Shown: positions 26,706 through 35,502 of the stretch, piece by piece
How positions within the stretch are numbered: the stretch's first letter is position 1
Layout: each line of letters begins with the position of its first letter
NCBI RefSeq assembly: GCF_026283965.1
Contig: NZ_JAPDPD010000007.1
Span: forward strand, 144,083-208,082
From: Dyella subtropica
GTDB taxonomy: Bacteria; Pseudomonadota; Gammaproteobacteria; Xanthomonadales; Rhodanobacteraceae
DNA: 64,000 bases
Direction of reading: 5' to 3'
The notes under the pieces: generated by a model
What the model was told of the DNA's origin: nothing
Database searches by the model: none
What the model saw: the letters and a program-made list of their open reading frames with translations, nothing else
Program-made: the position numbers and the translations under genes

Positions 26706-27167
26706 TCAGTCTCCCGCAGCGACGCCTAATGCGCCCTTGGCTTCCGTAGGCGCGTCGTTTTCCGGATGCGCGCCCGTTTCGGCAAAAGCGAGGCAGACGA
26801 TGCCGGCGACGATCACCAGCGCGCCGAGCACGCGTGGCCAGGTCAGCGGCTCGTTGAACAGCCAGATGGAAAACAGCATCACGCTGACCACTTCAAGATG
26901 CGTCACCGCAAAGGCGGGACCGATCGGCGCATGCTTGAGCAAGGTCATCCAGGTGAAGAAGTTGCCGACGTAGCCGATCACCGCGAGATAGATCCACGGA
27001 TGCCCGAACACACGCACGATCCAGGCCCAATTGGCTTCCGGCGGAAACGCATGATTGCCCGCGTATTTGAAAGCGAGCTGCACCACGGTGTCGAATGCCA
27101 CCAGGATCAGGAAGCCGAAGAAATAGAAACGCTTCATACGAGCAGGCCCCATACGATCAGGCTCCAT
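26706..27167 (-). CDS. Small DMT/SMR-type transporter, subunit 2
   Basis: 153 aa from the ATG at 27167, the start best placed behind GGAGG (8-nt spacing). Three further candidates exist: GTG at 27182 and ATGs at 27152 and 27137, all in frame and 15 bp apart. Four transmembrane helices (VAFDTVVQLAFKYAG, IYLAVIGYVGNFFTWM, AFAVTHLEVVSVMLFS and a last VLGALVIVAGIVCLAF) match the EamA/SMR fold. An Ala/Glu/Asp-rich cytoplasmic tail follows. It begins 4 nt after the stop of a related gene, so the pair probably forms a heterodimer like ArnE/ArnF. Confidence 0.85.
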   Translation of the reverse strand: MEPDRMGPARMKRFYFFGFLILVAFDTVVQLAFKYAGNHAFPPEANWAWIVRVFGHPWIYLAVIGYVGNFFTWMTLLKHAPIGPAFAVTHLEVVSVMLFSIWLFNEPLTWPRVLGALVIVAGIVCLAFAETGAHPENDAPTEAKGALGVAAGD

Positions 27168-27182
27168 GCGATCAGCCTCCAC
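27138..27182 (-). repeat. Three 15-bp tandem repeats carrying alternative start codons
   Basis: On the minus strand the units GTGGAGGCTGATCGC, ATGGAGCCTGATCGT and ATGGGGCCTGCTCGT run without gaps into ATGAAG at 27137. They encode (V)EADR, MEPDR and MGPAR. The stop codon of the upstream gene lies inside the first unit. Confidence 0.85.
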
Positions 27183-27537
27183 CGGCGATACCTACGATGC
27201 ATACACCGGCGGTCACCAGCAAAATGCCGGTGACGCGGAGAGGGGTAAGCTTTTCGCGGAACAGAATGCGTCCCGCGATCATGATCACCACGATGTTGAT
27301 CGAGCCGAGCAACACACCTTCCGAAAGATCGACCAGCGACAGAAAGGCGATCCACACCAGGAACTCGGCGACATAGGACACGATGCCCACCCATAGCCAC
27401 GGGCGCACGGCCATATAGCGCCAGCGCGCCAGGCCATCGCCGGCCTTGGGATCACTCGCGGCGGCCTTGAAGGCAAGCTGGCCGACAGTGTCGAGCGTGA
27501 CGTTGAGCAGCCACAGGAAAACCGCCAGCGGAGCCAC
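27172..27537 (-). CDS. Small DMT/SMR-type transporter, subunit 1
   Basis: 121 aa, four predicted helices (LAVFLWLLNVTLDTVGQLAF..., WLWVGIVSYVAEFLVWIAFL, GVLLGSINIVVIMIAGRIL, VTGILLVTAGVCIVGIAG), with length and layout of an SMR/ArnE-type protein. It starts at GTG 27537 behind AAGGAG. It is paralogous in design to the next gene (both have the TLDTVGQLAFK / AFDTVVQLAFK motif in helix 1), which supports a two-subunit transporter or flippase. It starts 9 bp after the hydrolase gene. Confidence 0.85.
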   Translation of the reverse strand: MAPLAVFLWLLNVTLDTVGQLAFKAAASDPKAGDGLARWRYMAVRPWLWVGIVSYVAEFLVWIAFLSLVDLSEGVLLGSINIVVIMIAGRILFREKLTPLRVTGILLVTAGVCIVGIAGGG

Positions 27538-27546
27538 TGAAACTCC

Positions 27547-28386
27547 TTAGGCCGCGGCGCGCGCGACGGGCTCGTAGGTGTCGGCGATCTTGCCGAAGAA
27601 CTCGGCGGAACGATCCACCAGCACGCGGCGTTCCCGGTCGATCGTGATCATGTGGTAGCTGTCTTCGAGCAGCAGCATTTCCACTGGGCCGGACACCGCG
27701 CGTTCGACCAGCCAGGCGTTGTCGACGCTGGCGATATCGTCCTCGGTGGCATGCGCAACCAGGCAGGGCGCCGTCACCTTGGGCAGGTCGCGGCGAACCA
27801 CCGCGGCCATCTTGTACATCTCCGCCAGCGACGGCCAAGGATTGCCGGGCAGGCCGGCGGCGGCGCTATCGCCGCCTAGCATCAGCGAGCTGATCTGGGC
27901 GCGGATGCGCTCGTCGCGCAGGCCATAGGGTTCGTTTTCGTGAACCATCCACTTCTTGCCGATGCCCAGCTTCTGAAACAGCGGCAGCATGAAAGAGAAC
28001 TTGCCGTACCACGGCGTGGCCCAGCCGTCGTAGCGGAACGTGGCGCCATACACGCCCACGCCCTTGACCCATTCCGGGTGATCGGCGGCGAGCTTGAGCG
28101 CAAGTACGGCGCCCATCGACAGGCCGGCCACGAACAGGTGGTCCACCTCTTTGCGGTACAGCTCGGCGGCGGCTTTGACGCTGGCATACCAGTCGAGCCA
28201 GTCGGTCTTGAGCAAGTCGTCGGCATCGCCACAGTGGCCAGCCAGCTGCATGCCGTACACGCTGAAGCCAGCGCGGTTCAGGCCTTTGCCGACCAGGCGC
28301 ATTTCGGCCGGAGTACCGGTCAGGCCGTGGATCAACAGCACGCCGCTGCGGCCGCCTTCGAAGCGGAACTCGACATTCTGGATCAC
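27547..28386 (-). CDS. Alpha/beta hydrolase (carboxylesterase-like)
   Basis: 279 aa. Oxyanion motif LIHGLTGTP at 18-26, nucleophile Ser90 in AGLSMGA, and C-terminal acid and His in HATEDDIAS and LEDSYHMITIDRE; this is the Est30/monoacylglycerol-lipase-like layout. No signal peptide, so cytoplasmic. The start is GTG at 28386, with a weak ribosome site. It is the first gene of a tight minus-strand unit with the SMR pair and the aminotransferase (gaps 9, 4 and 4 bp). Its substrate may be an ester of whatever compound that operon makes. Confidence 0.88.
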   Translation of the reverse strand: MIQNVEFRFEGGRSGVLLIHGLTGTPAEMRLVGKGLNRAGFSVYGMQLAGHCGDADDLLKTDWLDWYASVKAAAELYRKEVDHLFVAGLSMGAVLALKLAADHPEWVKGVGVYGATFRYDGWATPWYGKFSFMLPLFQKLGIGKKWMVHENEPYGLRDERIRAQISSLMLGGDSAAAGLPGNPWPSLAEMYKMAAVVRRDLPKVTAPCLVAHATEDDIASVDNAWLVERAVSGPVEMLLLEDSYHMITIDRERRVLVDRSAEFFGKIADTYEPVARAAA

Positions 28387-28546
28387 GGGCGGAGACTCGT
28401 CGGGGCGGCGTCAGACCGCAGTGGGGCAAGATGGCTTATCAGCATGGGCGGCAGTCTGCCGGGCCACTCTTTCTAATAACTTTCGAGAGTTACATGCGGG
28501 GCCGCCGTACTCGCTCGATATCGAGGAATATCGCGCTGGTAGGCGC

Positions 28547-29068
28547 TTAGCGCCCGTTGAAGCGGCTCACGCCGATGGAGACGCCGATGCTGCCCGTGCG
28601 GTGCGCGCAGCTGCCCATGTTCTGTGTGATGTTCACCGCGCCGGAGTTATAGGTGCCCGACCCCCAGTGGTTGCCGGTGACCACACCCATGCCCACGCTG
28701 CCGTGCACCTGTGGCTGGTTGTAGGTGGCGTCGTCGCAACGCGGCCGCGCATCGGCTTCATCGTCGGCGGCGGTTCGTCCGCTGGTGTCGCCGTAGTAAA
28801 CACCTGGTGCAGGGTGGGTGGGGTGGGAGCTGTTGTTGGCGGTCTCACGCACGGCTGGATTCACCTGACTGCTGCTTGCTGGGCGGGTGGCCGTGTTGTC
28901 GTTCTTGCCTACGTCAGCCGCTGTGGCGCTGGTCGCGGCGCTGCTGCTTTCGGCCGGTACGCTGCCGGGTGGCAATTTGAGATTCAATGGCGAACCGGCC
29001 GTCTGCGCCTGAGCGGCGGCCATCAGCAAGCCGATGGCGAGCGCGGCGAGGACTTGCTTGGTATTCAT
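28547..29068 (-). CDS. Secreted or periplasmic protein of unknown function
   Basis: 173 aa from the ATG at 29068 with a clear signal peptide (VLAALAIGLLMAAAQA|QTAG). The first half of the mature protein is Ser/Ala/Thr/Asn-rich and probably disordered. The second half has two Cys (RPRCDD and GSCAH) and Gly-rich strands (HGSVGMGVVTG, GSIGVSIGVSRF) ending near the C-terminus, which could form a small beta-barrel or bind a surface. No family recognised. It is transcribed separately, 117 bp from the M16 gene and 160 bp from the hydrolase gene. Confidence 0.75.
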   Translation of the reverse strand: MNTKQVLAALAIGLLMAAAQAQTAGSPLNLKLPPGSVPAESSSAATSATAADVGKNDNTATRPASSSQVNPAVRETANNSSHPTHPAPGVYYGDTSGRTAADDEADARPRCDDATYNQPQVHGSVGMGVVTGNHWGSGTYNSGAVNITQNMGSCAHRTGSIGVSIGVSRFNGR

Positions 29069-29185
29069 ACGAGCTCCAGGGACGCCAACGATAACGAATG
29101 AGCCCGCTTGGCGTGCACATCGCTACTTCGATGACGAGTGGCGATGGGAAGTTCCCGTCGCCACTCCGGACGTTATGAGCTCACC

Positions 29186-30604
29186 TCAGGGCTTGAACGG
29201 CTTGAACTCGCCGTAGGGCTTGAGCTGGCCATCGATGGCCTTGGGATCACCGACCACGATGATGCTCTGGTCTTTGGCCGCGAAGTACTTGCGCCCGATC
29301 GCCTGCACTTGGTCGGCCGTGACGGCCTGTGCCTTGGCCACATAGGTGCCGAGATAGGAGGCCGGCAAGCCCTCCACCCAGAAGCGCGCCAGAGATCCAG
29401 CTTGGGTGCTCTGAATCTGATTGCTGAGCAGATAGCCGCCGATGGCCAGGCGTTTGGCGCCGTTGAGCTCTTCGTCGCTGGGCGCCTGCGTGCCCATGCT
29501 GTCGTAGAGCTTGGTCAGCTCGGACAGAGTGGCACCGGTGACCTCGTTGCGCACGTCCACCTGGGCCAGCGCGTTACCGCCTTCGCGGAAGCTGGCAACG
29601 CGCGATCGCGGACTGTAGGAGTAACCCTTGTCCTCGCGGATATCTTGGACGAGCCGACTGCTGAACGAGCCGCCCAGGATCACGTTGGTCACGGCCAGGG
29701 GGATGTAATCCGGATGATTGGTGGCCACGGTCGGCCGGCCATAGCGGATGTTGGATTGCACCGCGCCCTCGCGTGTAACCAGCAGGCGCTGTGGCGCCAC
29801 CTGCGAAGGCGCGGCCGGCACAACGGCTGGTTTGGGGCCTTCGCCCTTCCAGCCGCCAAACTGCTGCTCGGCCAGCGTCATCGCCTCGTCCGCGCTGATG
29901 CGGCCGGCGATGACCAGCACAGTGCGATCGGGGCGGAAGCGCTTGGCGTGCAGGGCCTTCATGGAAGCCGGTGTGGTGGCTTCAATGCTGGCTGTGGTGA
30001 TGGAACTGCGCGCGTAAGGATGGTCGCCGAAGGCTGCTGTGGAGAAGGCGCGCTGTGCTTGCCAGTTGGGATTGGCATCGCGCGCTTTCAGGGATTGCAG
30101 GGCGTTGGCCTTGGTCAGGATCACCTCTTTTTCGGGGAAGCTGGGATGCAGCACGGTGTCGGCCACCAACTGCACCAACTCTGGAGCATGCGCGGAAAGC
30201 GCGTCGGCCGTGATGGTGATGGCGTCATCGCTGGCTTCGGCGCCGTAGTCGCCACCGATGGTCTGAAGGTGCTCGGCGATCTGCTGCGAGCTAAGCGTGT
30301 CGGTGCCCTCGTTGAGCAAGCCGGCGAGCAGGCTGGAGATGGCCGGGGTGCTGGCGTCGTCCGATGCTGTACCGCCAAGCACGGCGAGCGACAGGCTTAC
30401 CTTGGGCAGGCCTTCCGTGCGTGGTACTACCCATACGGTAAGGCCATTGGGCAGCGTGCGCTGGGTGATTTGCGGCACCGGCAGCGGTTTGTCGGGCGCG
30501 TAGGCCGGTAGGTCCTTGGGCAACGGTGCGGTGGAGGCCTGTGTTATGCCGGCCAGGCTCAGGCCGAGCGCCAGCGCGAGCGTCTTGAACGTCATGTTCG
30601 TCAT
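29186..30604 (-). CDS. M16-family peptidase-like protein, non-catalytic partner
   Basis: 472 aa with a signal peptide (LALALGLSLAGITQA). It has the two-lobed M16 fold, but the zinc motif HxxEH is replaced by SLLAG at 91-95, so it cannot bind the metal. The C-terminal lobe keeps the substrate-binding R/Y motif: SFSSRLVQDIREDKGYSYS, split at 325-343. It pairs with the intact M16 protein encoded 11 bp upstream, as in two-subunit bacterial M16B peptidases. Location is periplasmic; the function is likely degradation of small peptides or signal peptides. Confidence 0.9.
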   Translation of the reverse strand: MTNMTFKTLALALGLSLAGITQASTAPLPKDLPAYAPDKPLPVPQITQRTLPNGLTVWVVPRTEGLPKVSLSLAVLGGTASDDASTPAISSLLAGLLNEGTDTLSSQQIAEHLQTIGGDYGAEASDDAITITADALSAHAPELVQLVADTVLHPSFPEKEVILTKANALQSLKARDANPNWQAQRAFSTAAFGDHPYARSSITTASIEATTPASMKALHAKRFRPDRTVLVIAGRISADEAMTLAEQQFGGWKGEGPKPAVVPAAPSQVAPQRLLVTREGAVQSNIRYGRPTVATNHPDYIPLAVTNVILGGSFSSRLVQDIREDKGYSYSPRSRVASFREGGNALAQVDVRNEVTGATLSELTKLYDSMGTQAPSDEELNGAKRLAIGGYLLSNQIQSTQAGSLARFWVEGLPASYLGTYVAKAQAVTADQVQAIGRKYFAAKDQSIIVVGDPKAIDGQLKPYGEFKPFKP

Positions 30605-30615
30605 GGTGGCGATCC

Positions 30616-32013
30616 TCAGAGGGCCTTGGTGGCAGTGGCGGGTGCTTTGGCAGGGGTGGGCGCCGCGGGCACGCGCACGATCACACTGCGGTTGGCGTCG
30701 GTGAGATAGGTGTGCGCCACCCGCTTGAGATCATCGGAGCTCACGTGCTGGATCCAGTCCGGCACCTGGTTGACCACATCGGCACTGCCCCACAGCGTCT
30801 GAAGCTTCGCTAGCGTATTGGCGCGGTTGAGGAAGGACTCCAGTCCGCCGTACCACTCGGACAGCATCTTGGTCTTGACGCGCGCCAGCGTGGCATCGTC
30901 GACACCGTCCTTGTTGATCTTCGCGATCTCCTCGTTGATCGAGGCGAGTACTTGATCCGGCGTGGCATTGGGTTTGTACATCGCATGCAGCACCAGCTGG
31001 GACGGACCGGCGTAGTCCATGCTGGAACCGAGCGGGTAGTTGACGCCGCCGCCGATACGCAACAACTGCTCGCGCCCCTTCACCATGCCTTGGTAGAGGC
31101 GTGAGGCGTCATCGCCTACCAGTAGCTGCGACAGCACCATCATGGGGATCTGATCCTTGCTGCCGCGCTCGGGCACTTTCCAACCCACGGCCAGCGCTGG
31201 CACCTTGGCCAGGGCGTCGGTTTGCTCCGCGCGCCGCTCCTTGGTGTTCAGCGGCTCGCTCACATCGGGGCGCTCAGGCACAGCACGCGAAGGGATGCTG
31301 CCGAAATACTTCTGTGCCAGCTCGAAGGCCTGCGCTGGCGTCACGTCACCGGCGATACCGATGACGGCGTTGGCCGGCTGGTAGAAGGTGTCGTGAAAGG
31401 TTTTCACGTCCTCGATGCTGGCGTGGTCCAGATCCTTGAACGAGCCGTAGCCGTCGTGCTTGTTGGCCCACTTGTCGAAGGCCAGGTTGTTGAGGTCCGT
31501 CCAGAAGAACAGCCCATAGGGCTGGTTCTTCACGTTGACGCGGATTTCTTCCTTCACCACGTTCTGCTGGTTGGCGAGGTTCTTCTCGCTGAAATCCAGC
31601 GTCTTCATGCGGTCCGCTTCCAGCCACAGGATCGGCTCCAGCGCACCTGCCGGCGCCGAAGCGATGTAGTTGGTGTAGTCGGCGCGGGTGGAGCCGTTGA
31701 AGGTGCCGCCGCCACCCTGGATCACGCGATCGAACGTGCCTTTGGGTGCGGTGGGCGTGCCTTCGAACATCAGGTGTTCGAACAGATGCGCAAAGCCGGT
31801 GCGATTCTGCGGTTCCAGTCGCATACCAACGTGGTAGACCACGCTGACGCCGACGGTGGGCGAACTGTGGTCTTCCGAGACTACGACGGTAAGACCGTTG
31901 TCGAGTTTCTTGACGGCGACTGGCACCTTCCAGGTATCTGTGGAGGCGGCGTGGGCCGAGCCGAAGGTGAGGAGGAGCCCGGCAGCAAGTGCGGACAAGC
32001 GGGTCATTCGCAT
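30616..32013 (-). CDS. M16-family zinc metallopeptidase, catalytic partner
   Basis: 465 aa with a signal peptide ending near SAHA|ASTD. The inverted zinc motif is intact: FAHLFEHLMFEGT with His76, Glu79 and His80, and the distal Glu expected about 75 residues later in the NVVKEEIRV region. It acts with the inactive paralogue 11 bp downstream. The tail is Ala/Pro/Thr-rich. An antisense reading frame exists but is a shadow. Confidence 0.93.
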   Translation of the reverse strand: MRMTRLSALAAGLLLTFGSAHAASTDTWKVPVAVKKLDNGLTVVVSEDHSSPTVGVSVVYHVGMRLEPQNRTGFAHLFEHLMFEGTPTAPKGTFDRVIQGGGGTFNGSTRADYTNYIASAPAGALEPILWLEADRMKTLDFSEKNLANQQNVVKEEIRVNVKNQPYGLFFWTDLNNLAFDKWANKHDGYGSFKDLDHASIEDVKTFHDTFYQPANAVIGIAGDVTPAQAFELAQKYFGSIPSRAVPERPDVSEPLNTKERRAEQTDALAKVPALAVGWKVPERGSKDQIPMMVLSQLLVGDDASRLYQGMVKGREQLLRIGGGVNYPLGSSMDYAGPSQLVLHAMYKPNATPDQVLASINEEIAKINKDGVDDATLARVKTKMLSEWYGGLESFLNRANTLAKLQTLWGSADVVNQVPDWIQHVSSDDLKRVAHTYLTDANRSVIVRVPAAPTPAKAPATATKAL

Positions 32014-32106
32014 GGACAGCTTCCTTGTGGAACAACGAAGCCGCCTTTCTAGCGATAGCTTTGCGAGTCCACAAGTGGCGATTGTCTGCCCGTGGTCGGG
32101 TGTGAC

Positions 32107-32883
32107 TTAGGGCACCTCGGCGGTCCAGGCGTCGCTCGCGAACTTGTTGTGCGCAAGTGTGCTGGCCTGCTCAAGTTCGTGAGGCCGGATGTGGTCGAAG
32201 TGCAAGCCGTGGCGCGCGTGAAAGGTGTCCATCATCCGCGCGATCACCGCCTCGCGCGGCAAGCCGGTCTGGCTGCGCAGGGGATCGACGCGTTTGGCCG
32301 CGCTGGCGGTGCCCTTGTCGGAAAGCTTTTCGCGGCCAATGCGCAGTACATCGAGCATCTTGGCAGCGTCGATGTCGTACGCCATGGTGACGTGATGGAG
32401 CACCGTGCTGCCGCGTCGAGCCTGCGCTGCACCGGCGATCTTGCCGGCTTCGGAGGTGATGTCGTTGAGCGGCTGGTACCAGGCCTTGATGCCCAGATCG
32501 CCGAGCGCCGCGATCACCCAGGCGTCCATCAGGGCATATGCCTCCTGGAACGACAGGCCCTCGACGAGGCTTAGTGGCGCGTAGATCGAATAGGTGATGG
32601 TGTTGCCCGGTTCGATGAACATGGCGCCGCCGCCACTGATCCGTCGCACCACCTCAATGCCGTGGCGTTTCGCTGCCGCGCTGTCCACTTCGTTGCGCAG
32701 CGACTGGAAGCGGCCGATCACCACGGCGGGCGAGGCCCATTCCCATACCCTCAGAGTAGGTGCGCGACGACCTGCGGCGACCTCTTCCGTCATCACCTCA
32801 TCCAGCGCCATGTGCAACGCCGGTGCCTGGGGAGCGGTGTGGATCAGCTGCCAGTCGTGCTCGTGCCACTGGCTGCGAGTCAC
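32107..32883 (-). CDS. lplA: Lipoate-protein ligase, catalytic subunit
   Basis: 258 aa with the LplA catalytic domain: MALDEVM, RRISGGGAMFIEPGN (lipoyl-AMP-binding loop near 80-94), YSIYAPL and GKIAGAAQARRG with the catalytic Lys. It attaches lipoate to E2 and GcvH proteins. The C-terminal accessory domain of E. coli LplA is missing, but a separate 96-aa gene encoding it overlaps the start by 4 bp. This split form is known in Thermoplasma (LplA/LplB) and some bacteria. No lipB or lipA is nearby. Confidence 0.9.
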   Translation of the reverse strand: MTRSQWHEHDWQLIHTAPQAPALHMALDEVMTEEVAAGRRAPTLRVWEWASPAVVIGRFQSLRNEVDSAAAKRHGIEVVRRISGGGAMFIEPGNTITYSIYAPLSLVEGLSFQEAYALMDAWVIAALGDLGIKAWYQPLNDITSEAGKIAGAAQARRGSTVLHHVTMAYDIDAAKMLDVLRIGREKLSDKGTASAAKRVDPLRSQTGLPREAVIARMMDTFHARHGLHFDHIRPHELEQASTLAHNKFASDAWTAEVP

Positions 32884-33170
32884 GCTTCCGCTCCCTGATG
32901 CAGGGCACGGCGGACGGCGACGGCAATGGCCTCCGGCGAGATGCCGTACATCAGCACGTCGGCGGCCAGCGCTTGCTGGATAACGTTGGCGAGCGTGGCC
33001 TCGTCAGCCGTCGCCGGTTGCCCTTCCAAGGCGGCGTTGATCGAATGCAGCGCGCTGTCCGGTTCCAGGAAGAAGTCGCCGCTGACCTGCACTTGTCGGA
33101 GGTGGCCGACATGGACTTCGAGGTCGATGACTACCAGCTTGCCGCCGGGCATTTTGTATTCGCCGTGCAT
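32880..33170 (-). CDS. lplB: Lipoate-protein ligase accessory subunit (C-terminal domain type)
   Basis: 96 aa, MHGEYKMPGGKLVVIDLEV, then GDFFLEPDSALHSINAALEG and a C-terminal helical segment. This matches the Lip_prot_lig_C domain, which normally forms the last third of LplA and is needed for lipoate activation. Here it is a free-standing protein whose stop overlaps the start of lplA (ATGA), ensuring equal translation. Confidence 0.88.
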   Translation of the reverse strand: MHGEYKMPGGKLVVIDLEVHVGHLRQVQVSGDFFLEPDSALHSINAALEGQPATADEATLANVIQQALAADVLMYGISPEAIAVAVRRALHQGAEA

Positions 33171-33222
33171 AAGTCACCTCGTGGCTCGCGCCGGGAGACA
33201 TGGAGCAGGCTCTAACATGAGG

Positions 33223-33254
33223 CACGTTGTCCCGGCGTGAGCCGGGACAACGTG
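33223..33254 (-). terminator. Hairpin downstream of parC
   Basis: A perfect 14-bp stem (33223-33236 / 33241-33254) with a GTGA loop, 7 bp beyond the parC stop and before lplB on the same strand. No T-tract, so termination may be partial. Confidence 0.65.
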
Positions 33255-33261
33255 ACGGGAT

Positions 33262-35502
33262 TTAACCCGTAGTTTCGATCCTCTCGACGCGGCGCAGGCC
33301 GCGTGGCAGCACATTGCCGCGGGTGGCGCGATTGCCGCCGAACTCCACCAGATCGGACCAGCGCAGGGTGAGTTTGCGCTGTCCCGCGTAAAGCGTGACC
33401 TCGCCCTTGCCCTCGGTCACCACCGCCACGCCCGCGACGCGCTCGTCGCCGGATGCGAGCTTGGCTTTGGGAATCTCGATCAACTTGTTGCCCTTGCCCT
33501 TGTCCAGCTCGGGCAGTTCGGCCACCGAGAACATCAGCAGATGGCCTTCGGTCGTGACCACCACGATGCGGTCGCGCGCCGGGTCGGCACTGACTTGCGG
33601 TGCCAACACTTTGGCGCCGTCGGTGAGGCTGATGATCTGCTTGCCGGCCTTGTTGCGGCCGGTGAGCGCCTCGAAACGGGTGACGAAGCCGTAACCGAAA
33701 TCGGTGGCGAGGATGAGGCGAGTGTCGTTGTCGCCCGCGGTCACGGCATCGAAGCTGGCGCCCGCCGGCGGACTGAAGCGGCCGGTGAGCGGCTCGCCGT
33801 TGCCGCGTGCGGAGGGCAGGGTGTGCGCTGCGACGGAATAGCTGCGGCCGGTGGAATCGATCACGGCCACTTGCTGCGTGGTACGTGCCTTGACTGCCGC
33901 GAGCAGGCTGTCGCCCTCGCGATAGTTCAGGCCCTCGGCATCGACGTCGTGCCCCTTGGCGGCTCGAATCCAGCCCTTCTGGCTGAGCACCACGGTGACC
34001 GGTTCGCTGGCCACCAGGGCGCTTTCGTCCAGTGCCTGCGCAGCGTCGCGCTGTACCAGGGGCGAGCGGCGGTTGTCGCCATACTTGGCGGCGTCGGCGC
34101 GCAATTCTTCCTTGATCAGGCCCTTGAGTTTGGCTGGCGATTTCAGCAAGACGTTGATGCGGGCGCGCTCTTCTTCCAACTGATCGCGCTCGGCATTGAT
34201 CTTCATTTCCTCAAGGCGGGCCAGCTGGCGCAGCTTGGTCTCGAGGATGTAATCGGTCTGCTCGTCGCTCAGTTTGAAGCGCGCCATCAGCACCGGCTTG
34301 GGCTCGTCCTCGGTGCGGACGATGCGGATCACCTCGTCCAGGTTGAGGTAGGCGATGCGCAAACCTTCCAACAGGTGCAGGCGGCGCTCGACCTTGGCCA
34401 GGCGATGCTCGAGACGGCGCGTGACCGTGGTGGTGCGGAAGCTCAGCCATTCCGTAAGGATGCGCTTGAGGTCCTTCACCTGCGGACGGCCATCCAGGCC
34501 GATCATATTGAGATTGACGCGGAAGCTCTTCTCAAGATCGGTGGTGGCGAACAGGTGCTGCATCATCTCGTCCGCGTCGACGCGGTTGGAGCGCGGCACG
34601 ATGACGAGACGGATCGGGTTTTCGTGATCGGATTCGTCGCGCAGGTCTTCGATCATCGGCAGCTTCTTCGCACGCATCTGCGCGGCGATCTGCTCGAGGA
34701 TCTTGGATGGGCTGACCTGATGCGGCAGCGCGGTGATGACAATGTTGCCGTCTTCGCGCTGGTACACCGCGCGGGCGCGCAACGAACCAACGCCGGTCTT
34801 GTAGAGCGAGAGCAACTCGCTGCGCGGTGTGATGATCTCCGCCTCGGTCGGATAGTCCGGGCCGAGAACGTGCTCGCAAAGGTCGGCGACGGTGGCGTCC
34901 GGATCGTCAAGCAGGCGGATGCACGCGCTGGTCACTTCGCGCAGGTTGTGTGGCGGAATGTCGGTGGCCATACCCACGGCGATGCCCATGGAGCCGTTCA
35001 ACAACACGTGCGGCACGCGTGCCGGCAGCCAGCTGGGTTCTTCCAGCGTGCCGTCGAAGTTCGGCACCCAGTCCACCGTACCTTGGCCCAATTCGCCGAG
35101 CAGCGCTTCGGCGATGGGGCTGAGCTTGGATTCGGTGTAACGCATCGCCGCGAAGCTCTTCGGATCGTCCGGCGAACCGAAGTTGCCCTGGCCGTCGACC
35201 AGCGGGTAGCGATACGAGAACGGCTGCGCCATCAGCACCATCGCTTCGTAGCACGAAGAGTCGCCGTGCGGATGGAACTTGCCGATGACGTCACCGATGG
35301 TGCGTGCGGATTTCTTGGGCTTGGCGGTGGCGGCCAGACTCAGCTCGCTCATCGCGTAGATGATGCGGCGCTGTACCGGTTTGAGGCCGTCGCCGACAAA
35401 GGGCAGGGCGCGGTCCAGCACCACGTACATGGAGTAGTCGAGGTAGGCGCGCTCGGCGTATTCCTTGAGCGGGATCTGTTCGTAATTGGCTTGCAGATTC
35501 AT
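33262..35502 (-). CDS. parC: DNA topoisomerase IV subunit A
   Basis: 746 aa type IIA topoisomerase subunit that decatenates chromosomes together with ParE, which is not in this window. Catalytic Tyr122 lies in [11 protein letters not shown]. The quinolone region [13 protein letters not shown] keeps Ser82 and Glu86, the residues equivalent to E. coli Ser80 and Glu84, so no classical resistance change is seen. The C-terminal beta-pinwheel follows a coiled region. Start ATG at 35502 ([17 protein letters not shown]). A long antisense open frame across it is a composition artefact. Confidence 0.97.
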   Translation of the reverse strand: MNLQANYEQIPLKEYAERAYLDYSMYVVLDRALPFVGDGLKPVQRRIIYAMSELSLAATAKPKKSARTIGDVIGKFHPHGDSSCYEAMVLMAQPFSYRYPLVDGQGNFGSPDDPKSFAAMRYTESKLSPIAEALLGELGQGTVDWVPNFDGTLEEPSWLPARVPHVLLNGSMGIAVGMATDIPPHNLREVTSACIRLLDDPDATVADLCEHVLGPDYPTEAEIITPRSELLSLYKTGVGSLRARAVYQREDGNIVITALPHQVSPSKILEQIAAQMRAKKLPMIEDLRDESDHENPIRLVIVPRSNRVDADEMMQHLFATTDLEKSFRVNLNMIGLDGRPQVKDLKRILTEWLSFRTTTVTRRLEHRLAKVERRLHLLEGLRIAYLNLDEVIRIVRTEDEPKPVLMARFKLSDEQTDYILETKLRQLARLEEMKINAERDQLEEERARINVLLKSPAKLKGLIKEELRADAAKYGDNRRSPLVQRDAAQALDESALVASEPVTVVLSQKGWIRAAKGHDVDAEGLNYREGDSLLAAVKARTTQQVAVIDSTGRSYSVAAHTLPSARGNGEPLTGRFSPPAGASFDAVTAGDNDTRLILATDFGYGFVTRFEALTGRNKAGKQIISLTDGAKVLAPQVSADPARDRIVVVTTEGHLLMFSVAELPELDKGKGNKLIEIPKAKLASGDERVAGVAVVTEGKGEVTLYAGQRKLTLRWSDLVEFGGNRATRGNVLPRGLRRVERIETTG

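Noticed and set aside
29138..30511. 457-codon plus-strand frame opposite the M16 gene
   Set aside because: Antisense shadow; the minus-strand peptidase is clear.
33262..35502. Quinolone-resistance change in ParC
   Set aside because: Ser82 and Glu86 of the key region are the sensitive-type residues.
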